Positions 28,055 to 37,231 are shown, counted from the first letter of the stretch. The stretch: 62,803 nt of DNA from Candidatus Helarchaeota archaeon (GCA_013375455.1 JABXJT010000024.1:1-62803), one strand, 5' to 3'. Notes: a model not told the origin generated them from the sequence alone. Numbers and translations: made by a program.

Positions 28055-29656
28055 ATGAAAAATCCACTAGGATTTGGCATCAAGGAGAACAAAACAAGAT
28101 TCTTTTTAATGATTGCGAGTGCGTTTATCTTTGGACTGACCATGAGAGTATTTTTTATAATATATAGACTTGATTATTTCATCGATTTAGGTCCAAACTG
28201 GACCTCGCTATCTGGAATAAGTTTATTATTTTACCCACTTGGTATGATTTTTTCTATTTTTCTTTTCAAGAAAGGAATAAATCGAAATGTTTTTGTTTCT
28301 CTTCTTTCGGCATATATCTTTCCATTATCATTGTTATTAATATCCAAAGATACGAATTCGCTCTTTTTAATCTGCTGTTTATTAGCTTTAATAATGGGAT
28401 TTACAATACTCCCTTTGATGTTGTTTGGAACAATATCGAAAATTGAATATCGGGGTCGAAAAACTGGTCTTTTTTGTATGTTAATCTTTTGTTTCGGAGC
28501 GTTACTCTTCTTCATTTCACTTTTTACTCAATTTTTCTCCTTCATTTTGATTCTTAGCATTTCTGTGGGTATTTTAGCGTTATTTTTTATAAAATCACTA
28601 CAGGAAGAAGATAAAATTTTCAATTTAGACGACTCAATTGAAAAAACGAACAGTTACCAAAAATTGTTTCATTATTTAATTCCAGTTTTTTTAATTATTT
28701 TTATTATTGGTCTTTTCGGAACTCTTACATTTATGAACTATCCGTCTTATATAGCTTCTTTTTATGTTTCGGCAACACCGCCCGAATTTCTTCCTCGAAT
28801 TGTTGATTATACTTTTTCCTATCTATTTCTAATTATGGGCATTGGTGCTTTAATAACTGGATTTATAGCCGATTCTTTCGGGCGGCGAAATGTAATGATC
28901 TTAATGATCATTCTATTCTTTATCGGGATTTTTGAAATTACAAGCAATCTGCTGGGAATTCCCTTAATTGTTAATTTTCTCATTATAGCATCCAAAGGTA
29001 TCTGTTTTGCCATCCCCTTTTTTATAACCGTCTTAATTAGTCAAGACCTCTTTCAGAAAAAAAAGGTCCGTTCTCCTCTGGGACTTGCTATGGCTTTTTT
29101 CTTTATGATCGAAGGTATAGGTGCAGCCATAGGCGGAATATTATTACCATTAGGGAACGCCATAATTTTTCCACTCATTTTATCTAGTATGGGACTCATG
29201 GGCGTTTTAGTGTTATTCGTCGCTTATACTAAAGAAACACTTCCCTCAAAGGAAGAATTAGAGTGGAAAAATGCGATTCAGGATTTCTTTTGCATTCTAG
29301 CTGAAAAAGGAATTTGTATTTATCGGCATACGTTTAGGAAAGAAATTCCTATTATTAACGAAAACCTTTTTGCAGGTGGGATTTCAGGAATTGTCACTAT
29401 GGTCCGAGAAATGATCAAAACCGATAAAACAACTAAAGTAATAGACCAAGAAGATGTAAAATTATTATTTGAAGGGGAAAAGAATGTGTTTTGCCTCTTA
29501 ATAAGCAGGCAAAATTTAAAAATCCTACGGGAAAAACTCAAAGATATTACTCACGAAATTGAGGTTTTATATGAAGAGGTCTTTCCAACCTGGGAAGGGA
29601 ATCTCGATATTTTTGTTCCCATCGGGAGCTTAGTAACAAAATATTTCTCTGAATAA
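28055..29656 (+). CDS. MFS-type transporter with C-terminal longin/roadblock-like domain
   Basis: 533 aa. Twelve hydrophobic segments span residues about 15-395, with the MFS motif GFIADSFGRRN between helices. From about 405 to 533 is a soluble domain (FFCILAEKGICIYRHTF ... LFAGGISGIVTMVREM ... NVFCLLISRQNLKILREKL) resembling longin/roadblock modules that Asgard archaea attach to membrane proteins. The substrate is unknown; the tail may link transport to small GTPases (inference). Its stop overlaps the displaced lhr tail. Confidence 0.8.
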   Translation: MKNPLGFGIKENKTRFFLMIASAFIFGLTMRVFFIIYRLDYFIDLGPNWTSLSGISLLFYPLGMIFSIFLFKKGINRNVFVSLLSAYIFPLSLLLISKDTNSLFLICCLLALIMGFTILPLMLFGTISKIEYRGRKTGLFCMLIFCFGALLFFISLFTQFFSFILILSISVGILALFFIKSLQEEDKIFNLDDSIEKTNSYQKLFHYLIPVFLIIFIIGLFGTLTFMNYPSYIASFYVSATPPEFLPRIVDYTFSYLFLIMGIGALITGFIADSFGRRNVMILMIILFFIGIFEITSNLLGIPLIVNFLIIASKGICFAIPFFITVLISQDLFQKKKVRSPLGLAMAFFFMIEGIGAAIGGILLPLGNAIIFPLILSSMGLMGVLVLFVAYTKETLPSKEELEWKNAIQDFFCILAEKGICIYRHTFRKEIPIINENLFAGGISGIVTMVREMIKTDKTTKVIDQEDVKLLFEGEKNVFCLLISRQNLKILREKLKDITHEIEVLYEEVFPTWEGNLDIFVPIGSLVTKYFSE

Positions 29657-29705
29657 TGCAGAGGAACAATTTATCAAGACGCGTCCATTTTGGAATTCAA
29701 AATAA
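29655..29705 (+). pseudogene. Displaced 3' tail of the lhr gene
   Basis: Codons from 29655 read NAEEQFIKTRPFWNSK then a stop, matching the intact Lhr end DAEKQFIKTRPFWTSK. Most differences are synonymous or conservative. It begins within the MFS stop codon. Together they show that the MFS gene was placed between lhr and its former tail. From 29706 to 30076 no gene is seen. Confidence 0.85.
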
Positions 29706-30014
29706 ATTAAAAAAACACACAATAATCAATATATTGTCCCCTCTTTGAACTAAACTATTTAAATTAGTTATACTTGAGCCATCTTCAGATTAAGAACTCC
29801 TGATCTCTGACGATTTTCACGGAGCCCATAGTTTTAAAACATCTGGTTTTAAATGTTTAGCATCAGTGATAGTTAGGATTCAATAAAATCTTAAATACTA
29901 TGATCTTTTAATTAAAGAAAACAGATCTAATACAATCAGATGAGAATAATCTATTATCTATAAATTAAGAAATTTAACAGTCAGTTACCTCCCACATGAC
30001 GGCGCCTACTGAGA

Positions 30015-30048
30015 TAGCTGGACAGCTAGAGATGCAGCTGGACAGCTA
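30015..30048. repeat. Two near-palindromic 13-bp direct repeats
   Basis: AGCTGGACAGCTA occurs at 30016-30028 and 30036-30048; each copy is close to the palindrome TAGCTGxxCAGCTA. It lies in the gene-free stretch downstream of the MBL fragment. Possible operator or recombination site. Confidence 0.35.
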
Positions 30049-30076
30049 CACAGATGAACCTGATTAATTAATCACT

Positions 30077-30410
30077 TCATAGGAATCCTTGATCAAGCAT
30101 AAGTTTAGCTATTTGATAAGATTTTTGATTGTTTGCATTTTTCATAATGGGAGGCCTGTGTCCTGCCAACAGTATTTCAACATCCATCTCTGCGATTTTT
30201 TTCAGCGATTCTACAAGTTGAGCTCCACTTCCTATGGGAAAATCGGTGCGCCCGAATGAACCCTCCGGAAAAACGACATCTCCACTGATTAAAAGTTTTT
30301 TACTTGATTCATAAAGCACTATACTTCCCGCAGTATGTCCAGGTATCTTAAATAGTTTAAACTTGCGACCTATATCCAAGATACTCTCATTTTCTATATA
30401 AACGTCAATT
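30077..30410 (-). pseudogene. Displaced 3' fragment of an MBL-fold hydrolase gene
   Basis: The frame reads KIDVYIENESILDIGRKFKL onward to the end of an MBL hydrolase and closely matches the second half of the intact gene at 31214-31909. Homology stops exactly at 30410, the edge of a 39-bp direct repeat. The N-terminal metal-binding HxHxDH half is missing, so it is not an enzyme even if the internal ATG at 30379 is used. Confidence 0.8.
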
Positions 30411-30448
30411 TTCTTTCATTATAAAAAGATTAATATTTCTTGTTTATC
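30410..30448 (+). repeat. 39-bp direct repeat, left copy
   Basis: Identical to 31154-31192 (core TTTCTTTCATTATAAAAAG). The repeats start 744 bp apart and enclose one nuclease gene. They look like an attachment-site or target-duplication pair of a small mobile unit. The left edge is the exact boundary of the MBL fragment. Confidence 0.88.
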
Positions 30449-30544
30449 GACGTTCCGCCTTTAAAACGGTGAAGTTATTACCAGAGAAGATTTCGCTGAA
30501 AATAAAAAAATAAGCTTTATAAAGCTACCCAAATATAGGCTTAT

Positions 30545-31138
30545 ATGTCCTTTATTGAATTACCCAAATTTTTCTTTTATTTTTCTTGGCGTTTAAATTT
30601 TATTTTTTCTTTTTTTACAAAACATATCCCAACAGCGCTGGCATTTAAGAACTCAAATGAGTCAAAAGACAAATCCACTGAAAGTAATTTTTTTGAAATA
30701 ATCAATAGAAGACAAGCAGATAAAAATTTCTTTAAGATTATTAAAGATATTAAAAAGAATTATAGGAAAATGTTCAAAAAAAAACCTACAACTGAGTTAG
30801 ATGTCCAAGACAAGCTGGAAATCTTTTTATCGGTAAAGGAATATGGTTTTAATAGAGAAAAAGAAAGAGTTAGTTTCTCTAGTAAATCTTTTGAACCAGA
30901 CTTTACCAATGAAAAATTGAAGGCTGCAATCGAGGTTAAATTTATTAATAATAAAGAGAAAATTAAATCATCCATTGAAAGTATGAGTGCTGACATTACC
31001 CCTTATTCTAAAATCTTTAAAAGAATCTTGTTTTTAGTTTATGATATTGGTGGGAATATTAGGGATATAGATGAGTTTACAAAAGATTTTATTAAAGATG
31101 GAGCGATATTGATTCGTTGTATAGTGATTAAACACTAA
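30545..31138 (+). CDS. Stand-alone PD-(D/E)XK nuclease-like protein
   Basis: 197 aa. Residues about 90-195 fit a restriction-endonuclease fold: conserved PDFTNEKLKAAIEVKF (Asp about 119, Glu about 130, Lys about 132) followed by an alpha/beta region (RILFLVYDIGGNIRD). No methyltransferase partner is nearby. It is the sole gene between the 39-bp direct repeats, opposite in strand to the MBL gene. It may be the homing-like nuclease that moves the unit (inference). Confidence 0.65.
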   Translation: MSFIELPKFFFYFSWRLNFIFSFFTKHIPTALAFKNSNESKDKSTESNFFEIINRRQADKNFFKIIKDIKKNYRKMFKKKPTTELDVQDKLEIFLSVKEYGFNREKERVSFSSKSFEPDFTNEKLKAAIEVKFINNKEKIKSSIESMSADITPYSKIFKRILFLVYDIGGNIRDIDEFTKDFIKDGAILIRCIVIKH

Positions 31139-31153
31139 AAGGGATGAATAAAG

Positions 31154-31192
31154 TTTCTTTCATTATAAAAAGATTAATATTTCTTGTTTATC
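31154..31192 (+). repeat. 39-bp direct repeat, right copy
   Basis: Exact copy of 30410-30448, located 21 bp downstream of the stop codon of the intact MBL gene (minus strand). Confidence 0.88.
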
Positions 31193-31213
31193 TTTAATTT
31201 AAAACAAAATTAA

Positions 31214-31909
31214 CTAAAGATAACCCACATTATGCATCTTCTTTGCATTCTGATAAGATTGTTTGTTATTTTCATTAGCGTTCTGAAGTATCGGTGGCAT
31301 GTGACCTGGCAAAAGTATTTCAACGTCCATCTCTGCGATTTTTTTCAGCGATTCTACAAGTTGTGTCCCGCTGCCTGTTGGAAAATCTGTTCTACCAAAA
31401 GATCCCTGTGGAAATACCACATCCCCACTAATTAAAATCTTCATATTTGGCTCATAAAAAATAATTGAACCATGAGTGTGTCCAGGCATCTTAAATACTT
31501 TAAACTTACGACCTAAATCCAAGATACTCTCATTTTCTATATAAACATCGACTTTAGTTCGTGGAAATTCTACCCCAAAAAAACTAGCTACTGTTACAAT
31601 GCTATCTCCCATTTCTATATAAGGGGCTTCTACCTCAAATACGCAAACTTCGGGTGAAAATTTTTTGGCTAATCGATATAATCCACCCGCGTGATCGATG
31701 TGGCAGTGTGTTAAAATGATTCTTTTTAGCTTGGTTATATCAAATTGTGATTTAATGTCTTTTATTGTCTTGATAACGTTTAATCCGGTGCCGGTGTCAA
31801 TTAGATTTAAATCTTCATTCCCCTCAACTATCATATACATGTTGGCATCAAACTGTCTTTCCGGTATTATGTATACATCATTTAATAGTTTGTTTAACAT
31901 TATTGACAT
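31214..31909 (-). CDS. MBL-fold metallo-hydrolase
   Basis: 231 aa. Metal motifs THCHIDHAGG (about 67-76), PGHTHGS, SGDVVF and the C-terminal LLPGHMPP histidine. It resembles glyoxalase II-like or flavoprotein-type hydrolases; the substrate cannot be told. Its 3' half is duplicated as the fragment at 30077-30410. A start three codons downstream (MLNKLLND) is possible. Confidence 0.88.
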   Translation of the reverse strand: MSIMLNKLLNDVYIIPERQFDANMYMIVEGNEDLNLIDTGTGLNVIKTIKDIKSQFDITKLKRIILTHCHIDHAGGLYRLAKKFSPEVCVFEVEAPYIEMGDSIVTVASFFGVEFPRTKVDVYIENESILDLGRKFKVFKMPGHTHGSIIFYEPNMKILISGDVVFPQGSFGRTDFPTGSGTQLVESLKKIAEMDVEILLPGHMPPILQNANENNKQSYQNAKKMHNVGYL

Positions 31910-32002
31910 CCCAACTCTTTGGTGAATTTTGGCTTATTTAGGGTTTCCCCTGCATCCTTAATTAATTTAATTAAATCCTCTAAAGATTACACGATCGAAT
32001 AA

Positions 32003-32473
32003 TTAATCCACTGGATAAATCGTTACGAGGCCTTCGCGATCTTTTGTTACCCGAATTCTAATTTTGCGGGGTGGTTTTTCAATACCGCGTTCCCATATAA
32101 TTTCATTTAAAATAGGATCAATTATTATCCCCTCTGGTTTCATGTGGCGAATTACAAATTCACGCAACATGTTTACGGCTCGTTTGGTCCGTTTTTTTCT
32201 CGGAGTGTTCTTAACCCTACCCAACGGCACAGTATATAGGCGTTCTTCTAAAATTTCCCCAATTTCTTCTTCTATTGTTGGAATTTCTTTAAATTTTTCT
32301 CCAAGATCTTCTTTTTTTTCTTCAATTTCTATAATTTCTTCTTCAATTGATGTATCTTCTTCCTCAATGCCCTCGAGTTCTTCTTCTAAGGTTTCAGCTT
32401 CTACTTCCTCCATCGGAACTTCAGGTTCTTTTTCCGCTTTTTTCTTTGATGCTTTTTTCTTCCCTCTAGGCAT
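32003..32473 (-). CDS. rpl31e: Large ribosomal subunit protein eL31 with a long acidic N-terminal extension
   Basis: About 156 aa against roughly 80-95 for ordinary archaeal eL31. The ribosomal domain is the C-terminal 80 residues (LYTVPLGRVKNTPRKKRTKR ...). In front lies a Lys-rich start and about 60 residues dominated by Glu. The start at 32473 is chosen because GGAG lies 8 nt upstream; the frame also opens at 32488. Follows rpl39e by about 20 nt. Confidence 0.93.
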   Translation of the reverse strand: MPRGKKKASKKKAEKEPEVPMEEVEAETLEEELEGIEEEDTSIEEEIIEIEEKKEDLGEKFKEIPTIEEEIGEILEERLYTVPLGRVKNTPRKKRTKRAVNMLREFVIRHMKPEGIIIDPILNEIIWERGIEKPPRKIRIRVTKDREGLVTIYPVD

Positions 32474-32496
32474 TGTGAGAATCTCCATTTAGCTGT

Positions 32497-32652
32497 TTAA
32501 GGCTTGATTTTTTGATTACGCCATTTTCTTCTCTTTGGATGAGTTCTAACGCGGCCACGCGTTTTAACGATAATCCAAGCTGGGATTGAACGGTTTTGCT
32601 TATTTGCACGCCCCATTCTCAATTTTTTTGCCAATGGTTTGACCCTTGCCAT
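32497..32652 (-). CDS. rpl39e: Large ribosomal subunit protein eL39
   Basis: 51 aa, the family length: [20 protein letters not shown] ... [20 protein letters not shown]. It lines the peptide exit tunnel. Order S19e, PDCD5-like, L39e, L31e is the standard archaeal cluster and supports the call. Confidence 0.97.
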   Translation of the reverse strand: MARVKPLAKKLRMGRANKQNRSIPAWIIVKTRGRVRTHPKRRKWRNQKIKP

Positions 32653-32664
32653 ACATCATGCAAC

Positions 32665-33006
32665 TCAAATGTGTTTTATTCTAAATTCTTGTTTTTTACC
32701 GGATAAACGGGTTAGAATCATTTTGAAATTTTCATCGCTTAATGGTAAAGACCCCAATCTTGAAAGTTGTCCGCTTTGAGCGAGTTGTATTAATTGTAAT
32801 TCTAGTTGAGCAGCAAATTCAGGACGTACCATTCTAATGTTAGCAAGTCTGCTTCGTGCTTCCGGACTTAAAATTTTCCTTAATATTGCCTGTTTTTGAG
32901 CATCTACTGTTTCCTGCATTTCTTGCTGTTTCTGAGCATTACTAATCTGACCTTGAAGCTGTGCTAGTTTCCGACGACGAATTTCTTCTAATTCCTCATC
33001 ATCCAT
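32665..33006 (-). CDS. PDCD5-like DNA-binding protein
   Basis: 113 aa helical protein of the PDCD5/TFAR19 family: DDEELEEIRRRKLAQLQ at the start and LSPEARSRLANIRMVRPEFA in the middle. Archaeal members bind DNA in vitro; cellular role uncertain. Lies between rps19e and rpl39e in the ribosomal cluster. Confidence 0.93.
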   Translation of the reverse strand: MDDEELEEIRRRKLAQLQGQISNAQKQQEMQETVDAQKQAILRKILSPEARSRLANIRMVRPEFAAQLELQLIQLAQSGQLSRLGSLPLSDENFKMILTRLSGKKQEFRIKHI

Positions 33007-33027
33007 TCTATTTAACTCCTAAAATAC

Positions 33028-33483
33028 TTAATATTTTACTAATTCAGGTTTTTCTTTTTGTAATTTCATCTTTATTTCATGTGCAAGGTGATCTAACAGT
33101 GATTGGCCTTTTGGTGTAACTCTTCTTCCCTTACCTTTCACAATTTCAACAAGCCCTTCTTTTTCCAACTGTTGAAGCGAGTGTCTTACGATCGATCCAC
33201 TCCCTTTACGCACGTGTTCTGGCTTCGCGCCTCTTCTTTTACGCCCTCCATACAGTCCTCGTAGGTGTGAAACACCAATATATGTATTGAGCGCGATTTT
33301 TCGAAGGATGCTTGCACACCTCACGTACCACCAATCAGGATCGGTAGGAGCTCTCTCTTTAAATGCACCAGTTTTAACAAATACTGCCCAAGGTAAAGGT
33401 TTGACTCCATCGTAATTTTGTTTAAGCTCAGATGCGAGTTCTCTAATAAGAGCCTCTGCAGGAACGTCGTATATTGTCGTCAT
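33028..33483 (-). CDS. rps19e: Small ribosomal subunit protein eS19
   Basis: 151 aa starting MTTIYDVPAEALIRELA, with WYVRCASILRKI, GGRKRRGAKPEH and the winged-helix end of the family. The ATG at 33483 fits the family start; a GTG three codons earlier is also open. First gene of the S19e-PDCD5-L39e-L31e cluster. Confidence 0.96.
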   Translation of the reverse strand: MTTIYDVPAEALIRELASELKQNYDGVKPLPWAVFVKTGAFKERAPTDPDWWYVRCASILRKIALNTYIGVSHLRGLYGGRKRRGAKPEHVRKGSGSIVRHSLQQLEKEGLVEIVKGKGRRVTPKGQSLLDHLAHEIKMKLQKEKPELVKY

Positions 33484-33647
33484 GAAACCCACTATTCAAT
33501 TTTAACTTGAAATTTCATCTCGTGCTAATTAGCTTGATTAAAGTTTCTCGATAACACCTTTTATAATAAAATGGTGTCTTGTTATGAAAACCGATATTCT
33601 TATTTAAAAATTTTTTATTTTTTTTAAAAGGTGAAAATGGGGTAACC

Positions 33648-33947
33648 TCATTGTTTCAAATTAATATATCCTTTTCTTTGGAGAATAAAACTAAATCCCC
33701 TTACTTCAATCAAGTCCGCATTTAATTTCTTTACAATCAATTTTGCAAAATCCTTCCGTCCCATCTCTTTCAATTCAGGAGCGGTTTTTAAAACTTTCAC
33801 TTTCATAATTTTTTCCTTTTTTAACCTATCTTTCATTGTAATCAAAGCGTTCTCAGATAAGCCATTTTTACCTATAATGATTTGTGCTGAATTTAGTTTT
33901 ATTTCCTGTAATCTTTGTTCTTTTGCACTCTTTTTTATTTTACTCAC
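33648..33947 (-). CDS. CRM-domain (YhbY-like) RNA-binding protein
   Basis: 99 aa consisting of one CRM domain: IIIGKNGLSENALITMKDRL, KVKVLKTAPELKEMGRKDFA, and a C-terminal GFSFILQRKG. Family members bind rRNA during large-subunit assembly. GTG start. It follows the RNase P gene by 14 nt. Confidence 0.9.
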   Translation of the reverse strand: MSKIKKSAKEQRLQEIKLNSAQIIIGKNGLSENALITMKDRLKKEKIMKVKVLKTAPELKEMGRKDFAKLIVKKLNADLIEVRGFSFILQRKGYINLKQ

Positions 33948-33961
33948 CTAAAACCAAAAAG

Positions 33962-34279
33962 TTAATAATAATATCGTGTGGCTCTTTTGCAATTTAAACA
34001 GGTAATTGTCACGTGCCTTCGCCTCTTTGAACGAATCCGGACCCTACCATTTTTTCCTGGCATCAAATAACTCTTGCAATGCCTGCAGATTTGAATTTTA
34101 TATTGCTTTGGAATCCTGACTTTACATCTTTTACTAATGACTCTTGCCATATCAGTATATCTTTGGGCTTTTCCAGGATCCTCTTCAAAAATCTGTCTTG
34201 CTTGCTCGAAGAGAATGGTGATTTGCTCAGCGGCAATTTTTTTAATGAATTTTTTCCGTTTTATTATTTTAGTCGCCAA
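33962..34279 (-). CDS. rnp4: RNase P protein component 4 (Rpp21)
   Basis: 105 aa; N-terminal helices, then a zinc ribbon CRHCKSYLMPGK ... CLNCKRATRYYY. Part of archaeal RNase P, which trims tRNA 5' ends. TTG start at 34279. Divergent from the NrdD-like gene. Confidence 0.92.
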   Translation of the reverse strand: MATKIIKRKKFIKKIAAEQITILFEQARQIFEEDPGKAQRYTDMARVISKRCKVRIPKQYKIQICRHCKSYLMPGKNGRVRIRSKRRRHVTITCLNCKRATRYYY

Positions 34280-34435
34280 GATAGTTCAGTTTAAGTCTAG
34301 AGGTGTCGGATAAAAAACTTCTCCAAACCTATATGAAAATTTTTAAAGTAATTAATCTAGATTTTTCAATTGGATGATGGAATTTCCAACAGAACATAAA
34401 ATTTTGTATAAATAAGTAATCAGGATGCTAAATAG

Positions 34436-36742
34436 ATGGCTTTCGACATTAATAATTTAGGAGTACCAAAAAAAGTGCTTTCAGCATTATCCAGTTCCAT
34501 TCGCGTTGACATATTAAAATTGTTAAGCCGGCAAAGCCCCTTGACATTCACTCAAATCATGCAAACTATGAATTTAGACCCCACATCGGATGCGGGTCGA
34601 TTTGGATATCATCTTCGAGAACTAAAAAACTCAAATTTAATCAAGGGTGATGAATCTGGCTATAGTCTCACAGAACTTGGTGAAAAAGTGATTGAATTTG
34701 TATGGACTTTGATTGACTATTCTCGAACCGAAATAGTTAAAGAAATTCCCGTTAGAACTTCCGAGTATGCAATTGAACATTTTGACCGTAGTAAGATTAG
34801 TGAATCGCTGATCCGTGAGGCTAAAGTGCCTGCAGACCTGGCTGAAGAAATTGCGAAGGAAGCTGAGGAGCAATTAATGAATGCAAAGGTAAATTACCTG
34901 ACTGCTCCTTTAATTCGTGAAGTTGTAAATGGTATTTTGGTTTTAAAAGGCCATGAACAATACAGGCATAACTTAACTAGGTTAGGGCTTCCGCCATTTG
35001 AAATAGGACGTCTAATCAAAGACCCAAAAATACGGCCACTCAACTTCAATCCAGAAACAGTTCAAAAATTAATTAGTGATGCAGTCCTTGAGCAATATCT
35101 CTTATTAAATATTCTATCACGAAATGTAGCGGATGCACACCTTAGTGGAGATATATCCATTCTAAACGCTAATTATTTTATAATTCGCCCGAGTTCAATC
35201 CAGCATGATTTAAGGCCTTTCCTCTCCAAAGGTTTTATCGCACCTAAAGATTCTCTTGCGAGTTCGCTCAATCCACCAAAGTCATTCCATCAAGCATTAA
35301 TGTTGTCCGCTAAAATTTTAGAATTTTCTCAAATTCATTATTCTGGAATGCAATCAATCGACTTCTTCAACATTTTTCTAGCCCCGTATATTAAAAATTT
35401 GTCAAAAGCCGAAATTAAAGAAGATCTTTTGCTATTTTTTCAAGAATTGGGAAGCACGTATATCGGACCTGGAGGAAATATACCATACAGTACTATTAAT
35501 TTAGAATTTGAAATCCCAAAATTCCTTGAAACTACTACTGTAGCTGCCCCTCATAATGGGATTTACGGTGATTACCATAATGAAGCTCGCAATCTTTTAG
35601 AAAATATTCTAGAACTTCTCTCCGAGGGAGCCCCCGATGGAAAACCCTTTTTTAATCCCCATCAAGTCTTTAAAATCCGTGAATCAACTTTCACGGACTC
35701 TGAGATTGAAACTCTGTTTCATCAATTAAATGAAGTCGTAATGAAATGGGGAACTCCAATTCTCGCAAATTTAACCCCTGAGTGGCAAACGGAGAATGCA
35801 AATTATACCGGCCAATTAGATCGATTAGATTCTTCATGGAAGGAGGATATTGAGCTAGATACCCTCCGAACAGGAAATTTAGATTGTGTCTATATCAATC
35901 TCCCACGCATAGCTTACGAATCAAAACAAAATGACGAGAAATTTTTTGAAATTCTGAATGAAAAAGTTGAGTTAGTAACTTCTGCACTCATTAAAAAACG
36001 AAATCAGATACATGCACGAATTTTTGAGGATCGTCTACTACCATTACTATCCTATCCAATCAATGGTGAAAATTATTTCCGACTTGAGCATGCCACAAAT
36101 GCCATAAGCTTTATTGGATTACCAGAAACAACTGAAATACATACCAATTCTAAAACTTCTACAAAAGTTGGATTAAAATTTGCATTAAAAATCATCCAAA
36201 CCTTACGGGATGCCCTCACTAAAAATACTGAGAGCACCGGATTTAGATGGGCACTTCGTCAACCCTTTTCACAATTTTGGATTGAACGCCTCATTCAATT
36301 AGATAACAAAAGATTTCACCAAAATAAAAAACCTGCATCTAAAAAACAATTTAACTACTATAATTCCGGAAATATTAACAGTGATTTGACTTTGGATCTC
36401 TCAGAAAAAATTAACTTGGAAGCCAATTTTCAACAGCTCCTCGGTGGTGGACATCTTATGGTCATTCCCCTTTCAGAATCATCAAATTCGGTTGAATCAC
36501 TAGCCAAACTGACCACTAAAACATGCAAATCATCAATCGGTCTTTTTACTTATGCTCACGATTTAATTTTTTGTGATCAATGCAGAACAACGATTAAAGG
36601 AACCCAAAAGCGCTGTCCTACTTGCAATTCAACTCAAACACTTAGTTATTTCAACAAAATAATTAATCAATATCGACCATATGCGACATTATCGAAATCA
36701 GAGCAATTCGAAATTGAACACCGTCATAAATTTTCAATTTGA
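34436..36742 (+). CDS. NrdD-like protein with N-terminal winged helix; glycyl-radical site lost
   Basis: 768 aa. Residues 1-85 form an ArsR-like winged helix (VDILKLLSRQSPLTFTQIM), then an RNR class III-like barrel (GNLDCVYINLPRIAYES about 475-492) and a zinc site CDQC...CPTC (about 715-735). Active NrdD ends with a glycyl-radical motif such as RxTGY; here the aligned segment reads NKIINQYRP, with no glycine. So it is probably not an active reductase and may be a nucleotide-sensing regulator (inference). Confidence 0.78.
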   Translation: MAFDINNLGVPKKVLSALSSSIRVDILKLLSRQSPLTFTQIMQTMNLDPTSDAGRFGYHLRELKNSNLIKGDESGYSLTELGEKVIEFVWTLIDYSRTEIVKEIPVRTSEYAIEHFDRSKISESLIREAKVPADLAEEIAKEAEEQLMNAKVNYLTAPLIREVVNGILVLKGHEQYRHNLTRLGLPPFEIGRLIKDPKIRPLNFNPETVQKLISDAVLEQYLLLNILSRNVADAHLSGDISILNANYFIIRPSSIQHDLRPFLSKGFIAPKDSLASSLNPPKSFHQALMLSAKILEFSQIHYSGMQSIDFFNIFLAPYIKNLSKAEIKEDLLLFFQELGSTYIGPGGNIPYSTINLEFEIPKFLETTTVAAPHNGIYGDYHNEARNLLENILELLSEGAPDGKPFFNPHQVFKIRESTFTDSEIETLFHQLNEVVMKWGTPILANLTPEWQTENANYTGQLDRLDSSWKEDIELDTLRTGNLDCVYINLPRIAYESKQNDEKFFEILNEKVELVTSALIKKRNQIHARIFEDRLLPLLSYPINGENYFRLEHATNAISFIGLPETTEIHTNSKTSTKVGLKFALKIIQTLRDALTKNTESTGFRWALRQPFSQFWIERLIQLDNKRFHQNKKPASKKQFNYYNSGNINSDLTLDLSEKINLEANFQQLLGGGHLMVIPLSESSNSVESLAKLTTKTCKSSIGLFTYAHDLIFCDQCRTTIKGTQKRCPTCNSTQTLSYFNKIINQYRPYATLSKSEQFEIEHRHKFSI

Positions 36743-36936
36743 TCCAATAATTATTCACTTTTAATGCATTGAGATTCTTTACGGGGTTATTCCACTTGAA
36801 ATGAGTCTCGACTATCTAGATAAGTATCTAAAAAATTTCACCCTTTTATCAAAAAAAGTATATAAAGGTCTTCAATGAATCATATGATCACATAAGATTA
36901 TATGAGGGCAAAGGTCAATCTACTACAAACATCAAA

Positions 36937-37068
36937 ATGTGGGCGACAAAAATGAAGATTAGAACAGTTTCTCAATATTGGTATCATAAAAGGCTCAATA
37001 ATGGATTCGATGAAAAAAATCAAAAAGAAGCTTTAGAAAAAATTAATCGCCTCAAATCTAAACTCTAA
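36937..37068 (+). CDS. Possible 43-aa basic protein
   Basis: ATG at 36937 opens MWATKMKIRTVSQYWYHKRL ... and ends in a helical basic tail EALEKINRLKSKL. It sits in the 490-nt gap between the NrdD-like gene and pyrB, which otherwise shows only AT-rich sequence. No clear ribosome-binding site. Could be chance. Confidence 0.3.
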   Translation: MWATKMKIRTVSQYWYHKRLNNGFDEKNQKEALEKINRLKSKL

Positions 37069-37231
37069 AAACTATGGATTTTCATCTATTTTTAAAAATT
37101 TTTCAATATATTCTATCAAAATTAGCAAAAGTTAGGTATAGCCCTTCCAAATCTCTGAAAATTTTTAGAAAAATTATCTTCAGTTATTTTTTTATTGTAC
37201 AAAAGGGAATTACTATAATAGGTGGATTATT

